Positions 63,865 to 64,000 of a stretch of DNA of 64,000 bases are shown here, in pieces. This DNA is from Paenibacillus mangrovi (GTDB taxonomy: Bacteria; Bacillota; Bacilli; Paenibacillales; Paenibacillaceae), in assembly GCF_022898935.1 (NCBI RefSeq), contig NZ_JALIRP010000006.1, positions 310,001 to 374,000 of the forward strand, written 5' to 3'. The position numbers and the translations under genes were made by a program. Below the pieces are notes generated by a model that ran no database searches, was not told where the DNA came from, and was given only the letters and a program-made list of their open reading frames with translations. Within the stretch, counting starts at the first letter, position 1, and the number at the start of each line of letters is the position of its first letter.

Positions 63865-64000
63865 GTGAAGAAATGGATGAGTGAAATTGGATATTTCCGA
63901 AAAGAAAATAATCTAGACCAATCTCAGTTTGCACAAAGTATAGGAATTTCTCAAGGGAAACTAAGTGAAATTGAAATGGGAAATAGTAATCCTTCAGCGG
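63865..64000 (+). CDS. XRE-family regulator, N-terminus (runs off window)
   Basis: Frame open to the window end. From GTG 63865 or ATG 63877: IGYFRKENNLDQSQFAQSIGIS, then QGKLSEIEMGNSNPS, a clear HTH_3 domain. No convincing ribosome-binding site, so start is unsure. Confidence 0.7.
   Translation, partial: MKKWMSEIGYFRKENNLDQSQFAQSIGISQGKLSEIEMGNSNPSA

Overview
The window looks like the chromosome of an endospore-forming Bacillota close to Paenibacillus. It carries prkA, spoVR and yhbH, the sporulation peptidoglycan deacetylase PdaA, a YesM/YesN two-component pair beside an Lpl-type sugar ABC transporter, DUF5704 and copper-amine-oxidase-stalk secreted proteins, frequent TTG/GTG starts and strong AGGAGG ribosome-binding sites. 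No rRNA, tRNA or CRISPR array was seen.

Layout. 1-5.6 kb: the end of an aminotransferase, a DUF2161-type protein, prkA, a globin-coupled chemotaxis-type sensor and a LacI regulator. 5.6-28.5 kb: spoVR, split in two by a 21.4-kb genomic island (about 6249-27690). 28.8-37.5 kb: a sugar ABC operon with YesM/YesN-type regulators and a Gfo/Idh/MocA oxidoreductase, with a MITE-like element between regulator and oxidoreductase. 37.5-39.4 kb: yhbH and a decayed second copy of its 3' end. 39.8-44 kb: a pair of secreted surface proteins. 44.2-48.9 kb: asparaginase, PepV-type dipeptidase, M17 aminopeptidase and CutC. 49.1-53.0 kb: an amino-sugar-type operon (SIS protein, DeoR regulator, ROK kinase, class II aldolase). 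53.4-64 kb: aldo/keto reductase, DUF4349 lipoprotein, PdaA, a BcrC-type PAP2 phosphatase, a NAGPA-domain protein, two tandem DegV proteins, DUF423, a DinB-family protein and several broken small genes.

The main observation is the interruption of spoVR. The N-terminal part (27672-28511, minus) and the C-terminal part (5610-6248, minus) both abut the same 17-bp direct repeat, GAAGCCCAGCCTTCGTT, at 6232-6248 and 27691-27707. Joining the two copies restores one continuous spoVR frame of about 480 codons through the motif [11 protein letters not shown]. Joining the island's inner ends around one repeat copy gives a 50-bp, nearly palindromic site of the kind used by large serine recombinases. The island encodes three such recombinases: a translationally coupled pair behind a 52-aa ORF, and one singleton. 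This is the architecture of the B. subtilis skin (sigK) and SPbeta (spsM) interruptions, where excision in the mother cell rebuilds a sporulation gene. SpoVR is itself a mother-cell cortex protein, so developmentally timed excision is a reasonable hypothesis. The sequence alone does not prove it.

Island cargo looks defensive: a complete type I restriction-modification system (hsdR-hsdM-hsdS), a PLD-family nuclease-like protein, a 644-aa protein combining a PIN-like domain with C-terminal membrane helices, a pair of membrane J-domain proteins (one with four 64-residue repeats), an RHH/coiled-coil/AT-hook protein and a DUF4236/DUF4357 locus. A second, decayed and diverged copy of the spoVR 3' end lies inside the island at about 26190-26527, so the locus has probably been occupied or recombined more than once.
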